Below, piece by piece: positions 8,685 to 16,820 of a stretch of DNA of 33,442 bases. Numbering within the stretch: the first letter of the stretch is position 1; each line of letters starts with the position of its first letter. The DNA is taken from NCBI GenBank assembly GCA_027682925.1, contig JAQCYU010000026.1:1-33442 (forward strand). The letters are read 5' to 3'. The position numbers and the translations under genes were made by a program. Source of the DNA: Coriobacteriaceae bacterium AF45-21. GTDB lineage: Bacteria; Actinomycetota; Coriobacteriia; Coriobacteriales; Coriobacteriaceae. The notes under the pieces are model-generated. The model was not told the origin of the DNA, ran no database searches, and saw only the letters and a program-made list of their open reading frames with translations.

Positions 8685-9527
8685 GTGAAAACGGTTCTTG
8701 TTACAGGCGCTAACGGGTATATCGGCAAACATGTTGTTGCTGCTCTCAATAACATGAATGTTCATGTTATTGCGGCTGATGTTAATCCATATGTCGGCGA
8801 TGATGCTGATGAGACTATCTCCGCTAATATTTTGGATCCGGAGTTTTCTCCGTCGAATTATCTGTCCTGTGTTCCTGATGTTTGTTTACACCTTGCGTGG
8901 AGAAATGGGTTTAACCATAATTCGGAAACTCACATTGCCGATCTGTCCGGTCACTATGGTTTCCTTTTAAAGATGGCTGACTATGGAGTAAAGCACCTTG
9001 CCGTAATGGGTTCCATGCATGAGGTTGGCTATTGGGAGGGGGCTATTTGTGATGATACGCCCTGCAACCCACAGTCATTGTATGGGATTGCAAAAGACTG
9101 CTTAAGGCGGACCATGTTTCAGGAGGCTTCCCTAAAGGGTTTCAACCTTCAGTGGCTCAGAGGCTATTATATTTTCGGCGATGATGAGGGTTCTCAGTCT
9201 GTATTCGGAAAGCTGTTGAGAGCTGCTCGTTCCGGTGAAACTACATTCCCCTTTACGACTGGTAAAAACAAATTTGATTTTTCCAGCGTTAAGGATTTGG
9301 CCTATATGATCTCGTGTGCAGTCCTGCAAGATGAGATCAACGGTATCATCAATTGCTGCTCTGGTAACCCAGTTTCCCTTGCTGCTCAAATGGAACAGTT
9401 TATTAAGGATAATGAGCTGGATATTTCACTTGAGTACGGCGCTTTTCCCGATCGGCCATATGATTCCCCTGGAGTGTGGGGAAACGCTGATAAGATAAAG
9501 GCAATTATGGCATCCAGGAATTGCTAG
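8685..9527 (+). CDS. NAD(P)-dependent sugar epimerase/dehydratase (extended SDR)
   Basis: A 280-residue extended short-chain dehydrogenase. The nucleotide-binding GxxGxxG motif is VTGANGYIGKHV at the N-terminus, and the catalytic YxxxK is LYGIAKD, with GSMHE upstream supplying the usual Ser/Thr position. It likely epimerises, dehydrates or reduces a nucleotide-linked sugar for the polysaccharide. It is shorter than RmlB-type dehydratases and could be a 4-ketoreductase. GTG at 8685 is set by AAAGGG at 8671-8676. It is the last gene before a hairpin at 9547-9577, so it may close the first transcriptional segment. Confidence 0.8.
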   Translation: MKTVLVTGANGYIGKHVVAALNNMNVHVIAADVNPYVGDDADETISANILDPEFSPSNYLSCVPDVCLHLAWRNGFNHNSETHIADLSGHYGFLLKMADYGVKHLAVMGSMHEVGYWEGAICDDTPCNPQSLYGIAKDCLRRTMFQEASLKGFNLQWLRGYYIFGDDEGSQSVFGKLLRAARSGETTFPFTTGKNKFDFSSVKDLAYMISCAVLQDEINGIINCCSGNPVSLAAQMEQFIKDNELDISLEYGAFPDRPYDSPGVWGNADKIKAIMASRNC

Positions 9528-9546
9528 AAAATTCATTAGTTTTCTT

Positions 9547-9577
9547 CGATTGGCCTTGAGATTATCTAGGCCAATCG
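9547..9577 (+). terminator. Hairpin, probable terminator or attenuator
   Basis: CGATTGGCCT (9547-9556) pairs perfectly with AGGCCAATCG (9568-9577) around an 11-base loop, followed by TTGTTT. The T run is weak, so it may only attenuate transcription into the DUF2142 gene. Confidence 0.5.
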
Positions 9578-9616
9578 TTGTTTAATGCTGAGTTGTGGAC
9601 CCAATTGGATATCGAT

Positions 9617-11155
9617 ATGATTAAATCACTTAATGGGAAGCTGTTTCCTTGCTTTCTTATTACGCTGTTTCTGTTCTATTCCCTTTTTTGGTATCTGAAT
9701 AATCCGCGAACGCTTGTCGCGCTTGTAGCGTTTGTCTCGCTTGCGATTGTTGTTGTTCTGGGTTTCTGCTACTTACGGGACAGGGATACTCTAAGAAATG
9801 AATGGATATTTCTAGCAGTACTTGTCCTTTTTTCTCTCATCTTCTGCTTTCTGTTCCCGCCTTTTTCCGTACCAGATGAGGGGCATCACTATTTTTCAAC
9901 TTATTGGTTGGTTGACAGCTTGCCATTTAACTCAAGAGTGGCAGCTGATGGATCGTTTTTAGTGAGAGAAGCTGATCTGAATTTATATTCGAAACTATCG
10001 AGTAGTTTAATCAACTCTTCTTCTTTTGATTCTATCTTTAACCATTTTTCGTGGTTTGAGTCCAGCAAATATGTCTCATTTTCAGATTTAGCTTTCTCCA
10101 TCGGAACTGAAAATGTTCCGGCAAAAATCGGCTCCGTTATCGGACTTCAAATTGGCCTACTTTTGGGGCTCGGAGCTTATCCGGTTTTCTATTTAGGTAG
10201 AATAGGCTCAATCGCCGTTTTTTGTTTCTGCGCATTTCATGCTTATAAGATTGCGCCAAAAGGTAAATCGGTAATCGTTTTCGTCTCTTTACTGCCGATG
10301 ACGCTTCACCTTGCTGCTTCTTATTCATATGATTCAGGAATCATTGCTCTTTCGCTGCTCGTATTTGCTTTTTTGATGCGTGGTTTCTTTGGAGAAGATC
10401 GCTCAATTGGCATTAGGCAAATTATCACGTATTTTATCGTCTCTGTACTGCTGGCTCCGTGTAAAGTCATTTACTGCGGTTTGATTGTCTTGGCCGTATT
10501 TATTCCATTAGATAAGTTTGAAGACGTAAACAAAGGACGGCTAAGCAAATATCTCTTGATATTCGTAATTGCAGCCTCCGTGCTAGTCCTGCGTCTTGCC
10601 TCTGTGAGTGGACTTGTCTCTCAGTCAACTTCCTCTAGTCGTGGAGGTGAAGCTGGGCAATTTTATTCTTTGAACGATATCCTGCTTCACCCAAGAAATA
10701 GCTTTATGGTCTTTTGCCGCACCTTGGATTCGCTTGGTGATTTCTATTGGGAAACGACTTTGGGTTATTCCCTAGGGTGGTTCCAAGAGAACCTTCGTAT
10801 GCCTACTTTTTATATGATTCCATATCTTGTCTGTGGTTTTATCTGTTGCATTGATTCTCAAGACGAGGATGCCTTTCTCAATCAGCCCCTTTCAGCTATG
10901 TTTATAGGTGCTTTTGCTGTCGCTGCGCTTGGCTCCATTGCTTCTATGTGGCTAGGGTGGACTTTCAATAACGAGAGTGTCATTCAGGGTGTTCAGGGGC
11001 GCTATTTTTTGCCTGTGCTACCTGCTTTGCTATTCGGATTGAGAAGTCGCGCAATTAAATATAGGGGGATTTCAGCCACTTTAGTTTTGCTTGGTATTTG
11101 CTCAATGAATTGTATTTATCTAATTCGCTTTATTAGTGTTGCTACCTGCATGTAG
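9617..11155 (+). CDS. DUF2142-type multi-spanning membrane protein
   Basis: A 512-residue integral membrane protein with about 11-13 hydrophobic stretches. Near residue 75 it has FPPFSVPDEGHHY, resembling the P-x-E/D-x-H element of DUF2142, a family often suggested to be GT-C-like and common in polysaccharide loci. A glycosyltransferase or polymerase role is possible, and it is the best candidate here for a Wzy-like function, but this is inference. An in-frame TTG at 9578 lies in the 3' foot of the hairpin, so I prefer ATG 9617, preceded by a weak TTGGAT. It runs into the next gene with 7 bp between stop and start. Confidence 0.65.
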   Translation: MIKSLNGKLFPCFLITLFLFYSLFWYLNNPRTLVALVAFVSLAIVVVLGFCYLRDRDTLRNEWIFLAVLVLFSLIFCFLFPPFSVPDEGHHYFSTYWLVDSLPFNSRVAADGSFLVREADLNLYSKLSSSLINSSSFDSIFNHFSWFESSKYVSFSDLAFSIGTENVPAKIGSVIGLQIGLLLGLGAYPVFYLGRIGSIAVFCFCAFHAYKIAPKGKSVIVFVSLLPMTLHLAASYSYDSGIIALSLLVFAFLMRGFFGEDRSIGIRQIITYFIVSVLLAPCKVIYCGLIVLAVFIPLDKFEDVNKGRLSKYLLIFVIAASVLVLRLASVSGLVSQSTSSSRGGEAGQFYSLNDILLHPRNSFMVFCRTLDSLGDFYWETTLGYSLGWFQENLRMPTFYMIPYLVCGFICCIDSQDEDAFLNQPLSAMFIGAFAVAALGSIASMWLGWTFNNESVIQGVQGRYFLPVLPALLFGLRSRAIKYRGISATLVLLGICSMNCIYLIRFISVATCM

Positions 11156-11162
11156 GTTGATT

Positions 11163-12698
11163 ATGAATAGAGTTGCGTGGGTTATCTCACCTCCAGAAAA
11201 AGGCTCGGGCGGTTTTAGGACAATTTGTACTAAAGCTAGCTATTTGGATCAGCATGGTTTTGAATGTCATTTCTTCATTCTTCCTGGTTCTGAGGCATAT
11301 AAGAGCTCGGGAACTGTTGCTGAACAGATTTATCTCTGGTTTGGTTACAAACCCAAATCGGTTCGAGTTGAGCACACAATACCTTGCAACTTTGACATCG
11401 CTATTGCGACCGCTTGGCCAACTGCCGAATTCGTTGCTTTTCAATCAACTCCACTCAAATTGTATTTCATTCAAGATTATGAACCTTGGTTTTATCCGAT
11501 GGGGGAGTGTTATTTAAGGGCTGAAAATACCTATCGCTTAGATTTGAAGCCTATCACAATCGGACGTTGGCTTTCTTCCAAGGTTTCGCAGTATTATCCG
11601 TTGTCGGTTCCATTTTGCGATTTTGGCGTTGATATGGAGCTATACGCTGCAAATAAGAATTATAGAGAGCCCTTCTCCGTCTGCGCCATTTATCAACCCG
11701 GCAAAGATCGGCGTCTTTCTGGCATGCTAATCAAGGCTATTGAGCTTGTATGCACTTATGATTCTCGTGTTTCATTTTATCTATACGGTAGCAATCAGAA
11801 GGTCCCTACCGATTCGGACCGGATTCATCAGTTGGGGGTTCTGACAACATCGGAATGCGCTGATTTGTATTCACGGTGCTCTGTCGGTATTTCCCTCAGC
11901 GCTAGCAATCCATCTCGTTTGCCTTTCGAGATGCTTGCTTCTGGCCTTAATGTCGTTGAAGTGTTTGGAGAGAACACTGCTTACGATTTTAAGTCTAATG
12001 CTATACGCTTTTCTGAAACGAGCCCTGAGGGCATTGCCTCCGCCCTATTAAGCTCGTTAAATGAGACACAGGTTGATTGCGGCGAATTGGCCTCAATTGA
12101 GGTAGAAAATCAAATGTTTCTCGATGCTGTTTTTAATTATCAGAACAATACAGTTAAACCTAAGGGCGACACTTTAGCTGATGTAAGGACGCTTCCAGTT
12201 TCTATAAATGAGGAGCTAGCTCAACTAGCGCGTGACGTCGCTTTGATTAACTATAAGATTAGCGCTGATGCCCAAACTCCTGTCTGCGCAAATCATGTCT
12301 CCATTACGCTTTTCATGAATATAGACTTTGATTCTCAAACACTAATACGAGCGGCTTATTGGCTCAGGTCGGATCAATCGGATTTGAAATGGATTGACTT
12401 TAACCGCAATCGCGATCAGTTGGAAATGGCCATATCAATGCCTTCTCAAATCAGCAGTGAGTCCGTTCTGTATATCCATCTTTATTCGTCTGATGTCATA
12501 ACTAATCAATCACTATTTTTGGGTGAGATAACTCAGCTGATATCGCCTTCTGCTTCTGAATCGGTGAATGACCTAGATAGAGATATCTCGTTCGGTAAGC
12601 TTCATTTCCATGTGAACTTCAGCCAAGTAGACTCAGTTTTAGATGCGAGTAAAGATGCTTCAATAGCCTCGGTGCTAAAATCAATTTTTCGCCGTTAA
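11163..12698 (+). CDS. WsaF-like GT-B glycosyltransferase with C-terminal extension
   Basis: A 511-residue protein. The first ~330 residues resemble rhamnosyltransferase WsaF-type GT4 enzymes: WVISPPEKGSGGFRTI at the start, then KLYFIQDYEPWFYP, and a C-terminal Rossmann half with VGISLSASNPSRLPFEMLASG carrying the donor-site glutamate. The last ~170 residues are unrelated to the catalytic core and look beta-rich; they may bind an acceptor. ATG 11163 is chosen because the glycine-rich opening lies immediately after it. An in-frame upstream start overlaps the DUF2142 gene. If the donor is dTDP-rhamnose, it would depend on the rml genes at 15380-18890, one of which is broken here. Family assignment is moderately sure; the sugar is not. 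Confidence 0.7.
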   Translation: MNRVAWVISPPEKGSGGFRTICTKASYLDQHGFECHFFILPGSEAYKSSGTVAEQIYLWFGYKPKSVRVEHTIPCNFDIAIATAWPTAEFVAFQSTPLKLYFIQDYEPWFYPMGECYLRAENTYRLDLKPITIGRWLSSKVSQYYPLSVPFCDFGVDMELYAANKNYREPFSVCAIYQPGKDRRLSGMLIKAIELVCTYDSRVSFYLYGSNQKVPTDSDRIHQLGVLTTSECADLYSRCSVGISLSASNPSRLPFEMLASGLNVVEVFGENTAYDFKSNAIRFSETSPEGIASALLSSLNETQVDCGELASIEVENQMFLDAVFNYQNNTVKPKGDTLADVRTLPVSINEELAQLARDVALINYKISADAQTPVCANHVSITLFMNIDFDSQTLIRAAYWLRSDQSDLKWIDFNRNRDQLEMAISMPSQISSESVLYIHLYSSDVITNQSLFLGEITQLISPSASESVNDLDRDISFGKLHFHVNFSQVDSVLDASKDASIASVLKSIFRR

Positions 12699-12704
12699 AA
12701 GACC

Positions 12705-12734
12705 TCGGGCATTGAAAGTTATTTCAATGCCCGA
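12705..12734 (+). terminator. Perfect 13-bp hairpin between convergent genes
   Basis: TCGGGCATTGAAA (12705-12717) pairs exactly with TTTCAATGCCCGA (12722-12734) around the loop GTTA. It sits between two converging stops (12698 and 12752). On the minus strand it is followed by a CTTTTAA run, so it should end the tandem-GT2 transcript and may serve both directions. Confidence 0.75.
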
Positions 12735-12751
12735 TTATCGTAAACGACGGT

Positions 12752-15223
12752 TTATAGATGGTAGTAACGATTAATTGGTTCCTCGACAGTTAAATTTGGA
12801 TTCATGTATGGATCGCCTTCGACATAGTATTTTGCCCAGCGATAATTCATGTACGCGACCTCTTTGTGGAAGCGAATCTGCTTCTCCGTATTGTTTTCAA
12901 CGCCTCTAGAAATCGACTCGTAGTGATAGAGCTCGACTTCTGGCGTGTATACGATCAGGTCGTTGATCTCGCGTAGCTTTAAGCAAAAGTCAACATCATT
13001 AAATGCAACTTGAAGCTCCTCCGTGAAACCTCCGACTTTCTCATATTCGCTACGCTTGGTCATTATGCAAGCTGCAGTGACGGCGCTGAAGTCTTGTTGT
13101 GCATCGTTGAGTGCAAAGTAGCCCCAGTTATCCTTTGGCATGCTTTGGCAAAGATGTCCTGCCACGCCACCAGTGACGCATAAGCCCGCGTGTTGAATGG
13201 TGTTGTCGGGATAGTAGAGTTTTGCACCAACTGCGCCAACATCCTCACGTGCGCAGATGCCAAGCATGGTCTCAATCCAATTGGGGGTAATTATCTCAGT
13301 ATCGTTATTCAGCAGTAAGAGATAGTTTCCTTTGGCGTGAGCCACGCCAAAGTTCATGAGCTTGGAGAAATTGAATTCGTGTTCCCAAGTTACAAGGCGA
13401 ACGATATCAGGATATTTAGCTTGCAACTTATCGTAGTAATCAAATGTTGCCTTTTCCGTGCTGTTGTTTTCGATTATGACAAGCTCATAATTGTCATATG
13501 TTGATTTCTCAACAATTGACGTGATGCAGTTATTCAGAATGTCGGCGTGGTCTTTAGTCGGGATGATAATTGACACGAGTGGATGGGAATCTGGTACAGC
13601 GTAGGTTACTTTATATGTAAAGGGACGACGCGCTTGTTCGACCTTCGCATCGAGCCCAAGCCTGTCCAAATGATTCTGAACAGCTTTGATGCCTGCGATA
13701 GTGGCATACGGCTTGCTATCGGCATTTGCCGCGGTGGAGGTCTCGCTTAGGCGCCAGTGATATAGAACCTTTGCAACATGATGAACTTTCCTCGCCTTTT
13801 CCACGGCGCGGAGAGTCAGATTATGATCCTGTGCTCCATCGAACTCTTTCGTGTTCGGTTCTAGGGTGTCAAGCAGAGACTTACGGATGGTAAGCATATG
13901 GCAGATATAGTTATTGTTTCTGAGCAGATCGATATTGAAATCCGGCTTAAAGAACGGCTGCGCTAGCTTTCCATCGGGCATGAGCTTGTCTTCGTCGCAA
14001 TAAAGAAGATCGACGCCATCATTGTTTTCAATTGCCTCGGCATATGAGAACAACAAATCCGGTTCAAGAATATCGTCATGGTCAAAGAAGCTAACGAAAT
14101 CGCCCGAAGCGATGGCAACGCCGGCGTTTGTATTTTCGGAAATGCCCTTATTCTCGGTAAGGTTAATTGATTTAATTCTGTTGTCGTGGGCCGTCTCCTG
14201 CTCAACGCGACCCTTTAGTTCCTGATTGTCAGGACTTGCATTAACTAGGATGAGCTCCCAGTTTGCATAAGACTGGTTTTTTACGGATTCGGTCATATCG
14301 TTAAAGAACGAAATGGGTGTGTTGTATAGAGGGACAATAATGCTGAACTTCGGAGCACTGTTGAAGACGATTTTTCTCTGCTTCTCCAGAGCGCCGATGG
14401 TTGCCTTATGCTCCGTGAACCATTCGGGGTATTCAGGGTCGAACTGCGCATGGGTAAAGAGGAAGTTGGTCTCCTCAAGAAGCAAGCCTAACTTATCGGG
14501 TGTTAAGCAGTCAAATGCATTGAATGATGGGTGATTTTGATCTTCAATAACAAAGTAGTAACGATTGAACGCCTTTGGCATGCGAATCGAGAGCTGCGTT
14601 TCAAGTTGCTTTTTCTCGGACGTAAATCCAACGCTTGTTACATTCGAACCGAAATTGACGATACTCAAATCAACTTCATTGAGGGCTCGATCGAGGCAGC
14701 GAAGTTTGATTTTGGAGTCGCTACGATAAGGTGTTCTCACCGTGCACCTAAGGATATAGTCGCTTGAATCTTCGATGCACTGCCAGAAATCAATTGTTGC
14801 CATGTCAAACTCTGAAACGTCATCGTAGTTTCGGAGTTTGCTGCACATGTCAGGTTTAATTTTGTAGTTAAGGCGCGACTCCCATTTGATGTTCTTGCAA
14901 TTTAGCGAAAGGGAGTCGCTGCTCAGGGTGCGACCGTCTTGGCCGATTTCGCTAAACTCAATTTTGATGGTGTGAGCATCGGGATCGGGGATTACAAGGA
15001 CGTATGAGTTCGAGTCACAACTATTGTCCCGGAATTTTAGGAGGGATAAAGGCAAGCAGCGGTTATCGTCTGTAGCCGCCTGGGCTGTTACGCTGGAGCC
15101 TTTATGGATGCCTTCAATCTTAAGCTGCTGGTAGATTTTCCAGTTTCCTCTGCATACTCCGGTTGTTTCGACTCGCATTGTTTGCCTTTCGTTTGTTGGA
15201 CACTGCTCATTGTACTTTTTCAT
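12752..15223 (-). CDS. Tandem-domain family 2 glycosyltransferase
   Basis: An 823-residue protein with two GT-A domains. Domain 1 starts near residue 293 (FSIIVPLYNTP) and has SFFDHDDILEP as its metal-binding segment. Domain 2 starts near residue 548 (PLVSIIIPTKDH), with LLLLNNDTEI and the late motif VGGFTEELQVAFNDVDFCLK of the WbbL/rhamnosyl-type GT2 group. The first ~290 residues are a beta-rich region without a recognised motif. Two active sites suggest addition of two sugars or alternation in a polymer backbone, as in rhamnan-type synthases. It is transcribed toward the main operon and diverges from rmlA. The start at 15223 has a GCGAGG site 6 bases upstream; a second start 15 codons inside also has a fair ribosome site. 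Confidence 0.85.
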   Translation of the reverse strand: MKKYNEQCPTNERQTMRVETTGVCRGNWKIYQQLKIEGIHKGSSVTAQAATDDNRCLPLSLLKFRDNSCDSNSYVLVIPDPDAHTIKIEFSEIGQDGRTLSSDSLSLNCKNIKWESRLNYKIKPDMCSKLRNYDDVSEFDMATIDFWQCIEDSSDYILRCTVRTPYRSDSKIKLRCLDRALNEVDLSIVNFGSNVTSVGFTSEKKQLETQLSIRMPKAFNRYYFVIEDQNHPSFNAFDCLTPDKLGLLLEETNFLFTHAQFDPEYPEWFTEHKATIGALEKQRKIVFNSAPKFSIIVPLYNTPISFFNDMTESVKNQSYANWELILVNASPDNQELKGRVEQETAHDNRIKSINLTENKGISENTNAGVAIASGDFVSFFDHDDILEPDLLFSYAEAIENNDGVDLLYCDEDKLMPDGKLAQPFFKPDFNIDLLRNNNYICHMLTIRKSLLDTLEPNTKEFDGAQDHNLTLRAVEKARKVHHVAKVLYHWRLSETSTAANADSKPYATIAGIKAVQNHLDRLGLDAKVEQARRPFTYKVTYAVPDSHPLVSIIIPTKDHADILNNCITSIVEKSTYDNYELVIIENNSTEKATFDYYDKLQAKYPDIVRLVTWEHEFNFSKLMNFGVAHAKGNYLLLLNNDTEIITPNWIETMLGICAREDVGAVGAKLYYPDNTIQHAGLCVTGGVAGHLCQSMPKDNWGYFALNDAQQDFSAVTAACIMTKRSEYEKVGGFTEELQVAFNDVDFCLKLREINDLIVYTPEVELYHYESISRGVENNTEKQIRFHKEVAYMNYRWAKYYVEGDPYMNPNLTVEEPINRYYHL

Positions 15224-15309
15224 TTGTTGCCTCGCTAGAAATGCAGAAAGAGTTGCGTGTTTCTGCTGTCCGATTTAAATAAGAAGACGGGGAGGTTGCT
15301 GCCGGTGCG

Positions 15310-15315
15310 TATAAT
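15310..15315 (+). promoter_or_regulatory. Possible -10 box for rmlA
   Basis: A perfect TATAAT lies 65 bp upstream of the rmlA start in the 136-bp divergent region. No convincing -35 hexamer is at the expected spacing, so this is tentative. Confidence 0.35.
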
Positions 15316-15379
15316 TTAATTAACTATGCATCTGTAATCAGCGGCTTTTGCTCAACGATTGTCAATCGAGAGGATTTTT

Positions 15380-16278
15380 ATGAAAGGCATCATCCTCGCC
15401 GGCGGGTCCGGCACCCGCCTGTACCCGCTCACGCTCGTGACCTCCAAGCAGCTGCTGCCGGTCTACGACAAGCCCATGATCTACTACCCGCTGTCCACCC
15501 TCATGCTGGCGGGCATCCGGGACATCCTGGTCATCTCCACGCCGACCGACCTCCCCAACTTCGAGCGCCTGCTCGGGGACGGCTCCCGCTACGGCGTCAA
15601 CCTGTCCTACACCGAGCAGCCGAGCCCAGACGGCCTGGCCCAGGCCTTCACCATCGGCGAGGAGTTCATCGCCGGCGAGCCGTGCGCCCTGGTGCTCGGC
15701 GACAACATCTTCTACGGCAACGGCCTGTCGCGCCACCTTACGCGCGCCGTCCAGAACGCCGAGTCGGGGAGGGCCACGGTCTTCGGCTACCACGTGGACG
15801 ACCCCGAGCGCTTCGGCGTCGTGGAGTTCGACCGCGAGGGCAGGGCCGTCTCCATCGAGGAGAAGCCCGCCGAGCCCAAGAGCTCCTACGCCGTCACCGG
15901 CCTGTACTTCTACCCGGCGACGTCGCCGCCAAGGCCCATAGGGTGCAGCCGTCCGCGCGCGGCGAGCTGGAGATCACCACGCTCAACCAGATGTACCTGG
16001 AGGAGGGGACGCTGTCCGTCGTCACCCTCGGCCGCGGCTACGCGTGGCTGGACACCGGCACCATGGAGAGCCTGCACGAGGCCGCGGAGTTCGTCCGCGC
16101 CGTGGAGCACTCCCAGGACCTGCCCGTGTCCGTGCCCGAGGAGATCGCTTGGGAGAACGGCTGGATCACGACCGCCGAGCTTGAGGAGGCCGCCGAGGCC
16201 TACGGCAAGTCGGTCTACGGCCAGCACCTGAAGAAGGTCGCCGCCGGCGAGATCGTCAACAGCCCGCGCGAGTACTAG
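15380..16278 (+). pseudogene. rfbA: Glucose-1-phosphate thymidylyltransferase (RmlA), frameshifted
   Basis: RmlA makes dTDP-glucose from glucose-1-phosphate and dTTP, the first step toward dTDP-rhamnose. Residues 1-179 read perfectly: [43 protein letters not shown], and FGVVEFD followed by IEEKPAEP. After GLYFYP the family sequence continues in another frame as [20 protein letters not shown] through [16 protein letters not shown] to the TAG at 16276-16278. The break is at about 15916-15918, where TACCCGGCGAC lacks one G relative to the expected CCGGGCGAC. Start ATG 15380 follows GAGAGGA (15368-15374). With one base restored the product would be about 299 residues, a normal length. A sequencing error cannot be excluded. 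GC is high, like rmlB and unlike the cluster to the left. Confidence 0.85.
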
Positions 16279-16297
16279 CGCCAGCTTGTTTTCTTTT

Positions 16298-16325
16298 AGG
16301 GGTCACCGTTTATCTGGTGGCCCCT
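16298..16325 (+). terminator. Terminator hairpin after rmlA
   Basis: AGGGGTCACC (16298-16307) pairs with GGTGGCCCCT (16316-16325), ten pairs including one G-T, with an 8-base loop, followed by TTCGTT. It separates rmlA from the DUF4869 cassette. Confidence 0.7.
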
Positions 16326-16373
16326 TTCGTTATGATTACGTTGACCATAAAGACAATATGATTGGGAGTGTAT

Positions 16374-16811
16374 GTGTTAAGCGTCTACTTTGGCGATATG
16401 CCAGAAGCGATTTACAACACAGCGACATATTTCAAAAACTCTTACCGGTCTTCTTGGATTACGAATCCCTATGCAGTCTCGATAATTAAAGATGTCGATC
16501 GATCGGATGTTGTCTCCGAAAACGTCATCGAAAGCCCTGTGCTTGGATCCATCTCCCCACTCCAGCTTTCTGGTGGCGTGAAAACGCTGCTGCTTATGAG
16601 ATTTGATCGTAAGCATATTTTTAACGCTTCGACCTGTGGTGATAACTGTGCTAAGTGGATTCTCGACATGGCGAAAGACCGCAAGCTTGTTGTGAATCTC
16701 TATCATGTGATGGACTTTGGTCGCGAGGATTTTAAAATCAAAGTCGTGAACAGTGGTCGAATCGTTCATAACATGGCCGAATTGATTCACGAGTCAATTC
16801 CGTATCTGTAG
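16374..16811 (+). CDS. DUF4869-type protein
   Basis: A 145-residue cytosolic protein opening LSVYFGDMPEAIYNTATYF. It contains VIESPVLGSISPLQLSGGVK and NASTCGDNCAKWIL, the blocks I associate with DUF4869, a family of unknown function common in gut Firmicutes and Actinobacteria. No signal peptide or membrane segment is present. Start is taken as GTG 16374, 5 bases after TGGGAG at 16363-16368. The stop is 9 bp before the start of a P-loop ATPase gene, so the two form one cassette. Its lower GC and position between rmlA and rmlB suggest insertion. Function unknown; I do not assign one. Confidence 0.7.
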   Translation: MLSVYFGDMPEAIYNTATYFKNSYRSSWITNPYAVSIIKDVDRSDVVSENVIESPVLGSISPLQLSGGVKTLLLMRFDRKHIFNASTCGDNCAKWILDMAKDRKLVVNLYHVMDFGREDFKIKVVNSGRIVHNMAELIHESIPYL

Positions 16812-16820
16812 GTGCTGCTT

